Shown piece after piece: positions 5,037 to 5,063 of a DNA stretch of 5,063 bases. This stretch comes from Bacillota bacterium. Its GTDB lineage: Bacteria > Bacillota > Bacilli > Bacillales_B > DSM-18226. The translations under genes were made by a program, and so were the position numbers. Under the pieces are notes generated by a model, which did no database searches, was not told the DNA's origin, and saw only the letters and a list, made by a program, of their open reading frames with translations. Positions within the stretch are counted from its first letter, which is position 1, and every line of letters starts with the position of its first letter. The stretch lies in NCBI GenBank assembly GCA_021821235.1, contig JAKACS010000315.1:1-5063 (forward strand). The letters are read 5' to 3'.

Positions 5037-5063
5037 GGATGGTTTACGGCAAAAATGGGAATC

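Overview
The window looks like chromosomal DNA of a low-to-moderate GC Gram-positive bacterium, most likely a member of the Bacillaceae. The reasons are strong AAGGAGG-type ribosome binding sites, a TTG start behind a perfect Shine-Dalgarno, U-tailed intrinsic terminators, a consensus sigma-A promoter, and a 17-bp GlnR/TnrA nitrogen-control operator. I cannot fix the genus.

Layout. Positions 1-289 hold the possible 5' end of a minus-strand gene and a spacer with a weak promoter. Positions 290-1144 encode a stand-alone EAL-domain protein, probably a c-di-GMP phosphodiesterase. Positions 1258-2058 encode undecaprenyl-diphosphatase (UppP), followed by a strong terminator. Positions 2099-2341 are a regulatory region with a near-consensus promoter and two sites of the form TGTNA-N7-TNACA. 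These precede a two-gene operon: an unrecognised 137-residue coiled-coil protein (2342-2755), overlapping by four bases an Amt-family ammonium channel (2752-4029), and then a terminator. From 4074 to the end I see no convincing gene. That stretch holds a 21-bp tandem repeat (4114-4239) and a 52-bp tandem array with 13 full copies plus a partial one (4335-5036).

How the genes work together. UppP recycles the lipid carrier for cell-wall synthesis, and the EAL protein would lower c-di-GMP; they share a strand but no obvious pathway. The last two genes form a nitrogen-responsive unit. In many bacteria amt is paired with a PII protein (glnK). Here no PII gene is visible and a terminator closes the operon, while a small soluble coiled-coil protein sits upstream and is probably translationally coupled to the channel. 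One operator lies just downstream of the predicted transcription start and the other covers the ribosome binding site and start codon, which suggests repression by GlnR (or TnrA).

The most unusual parts are this amt/coiled-coil operon and the 52-bp array. Each array unit carries two dyads, and paired base changes between copies keep those dyads intact. It is not a CRISPR array and does not look coding.
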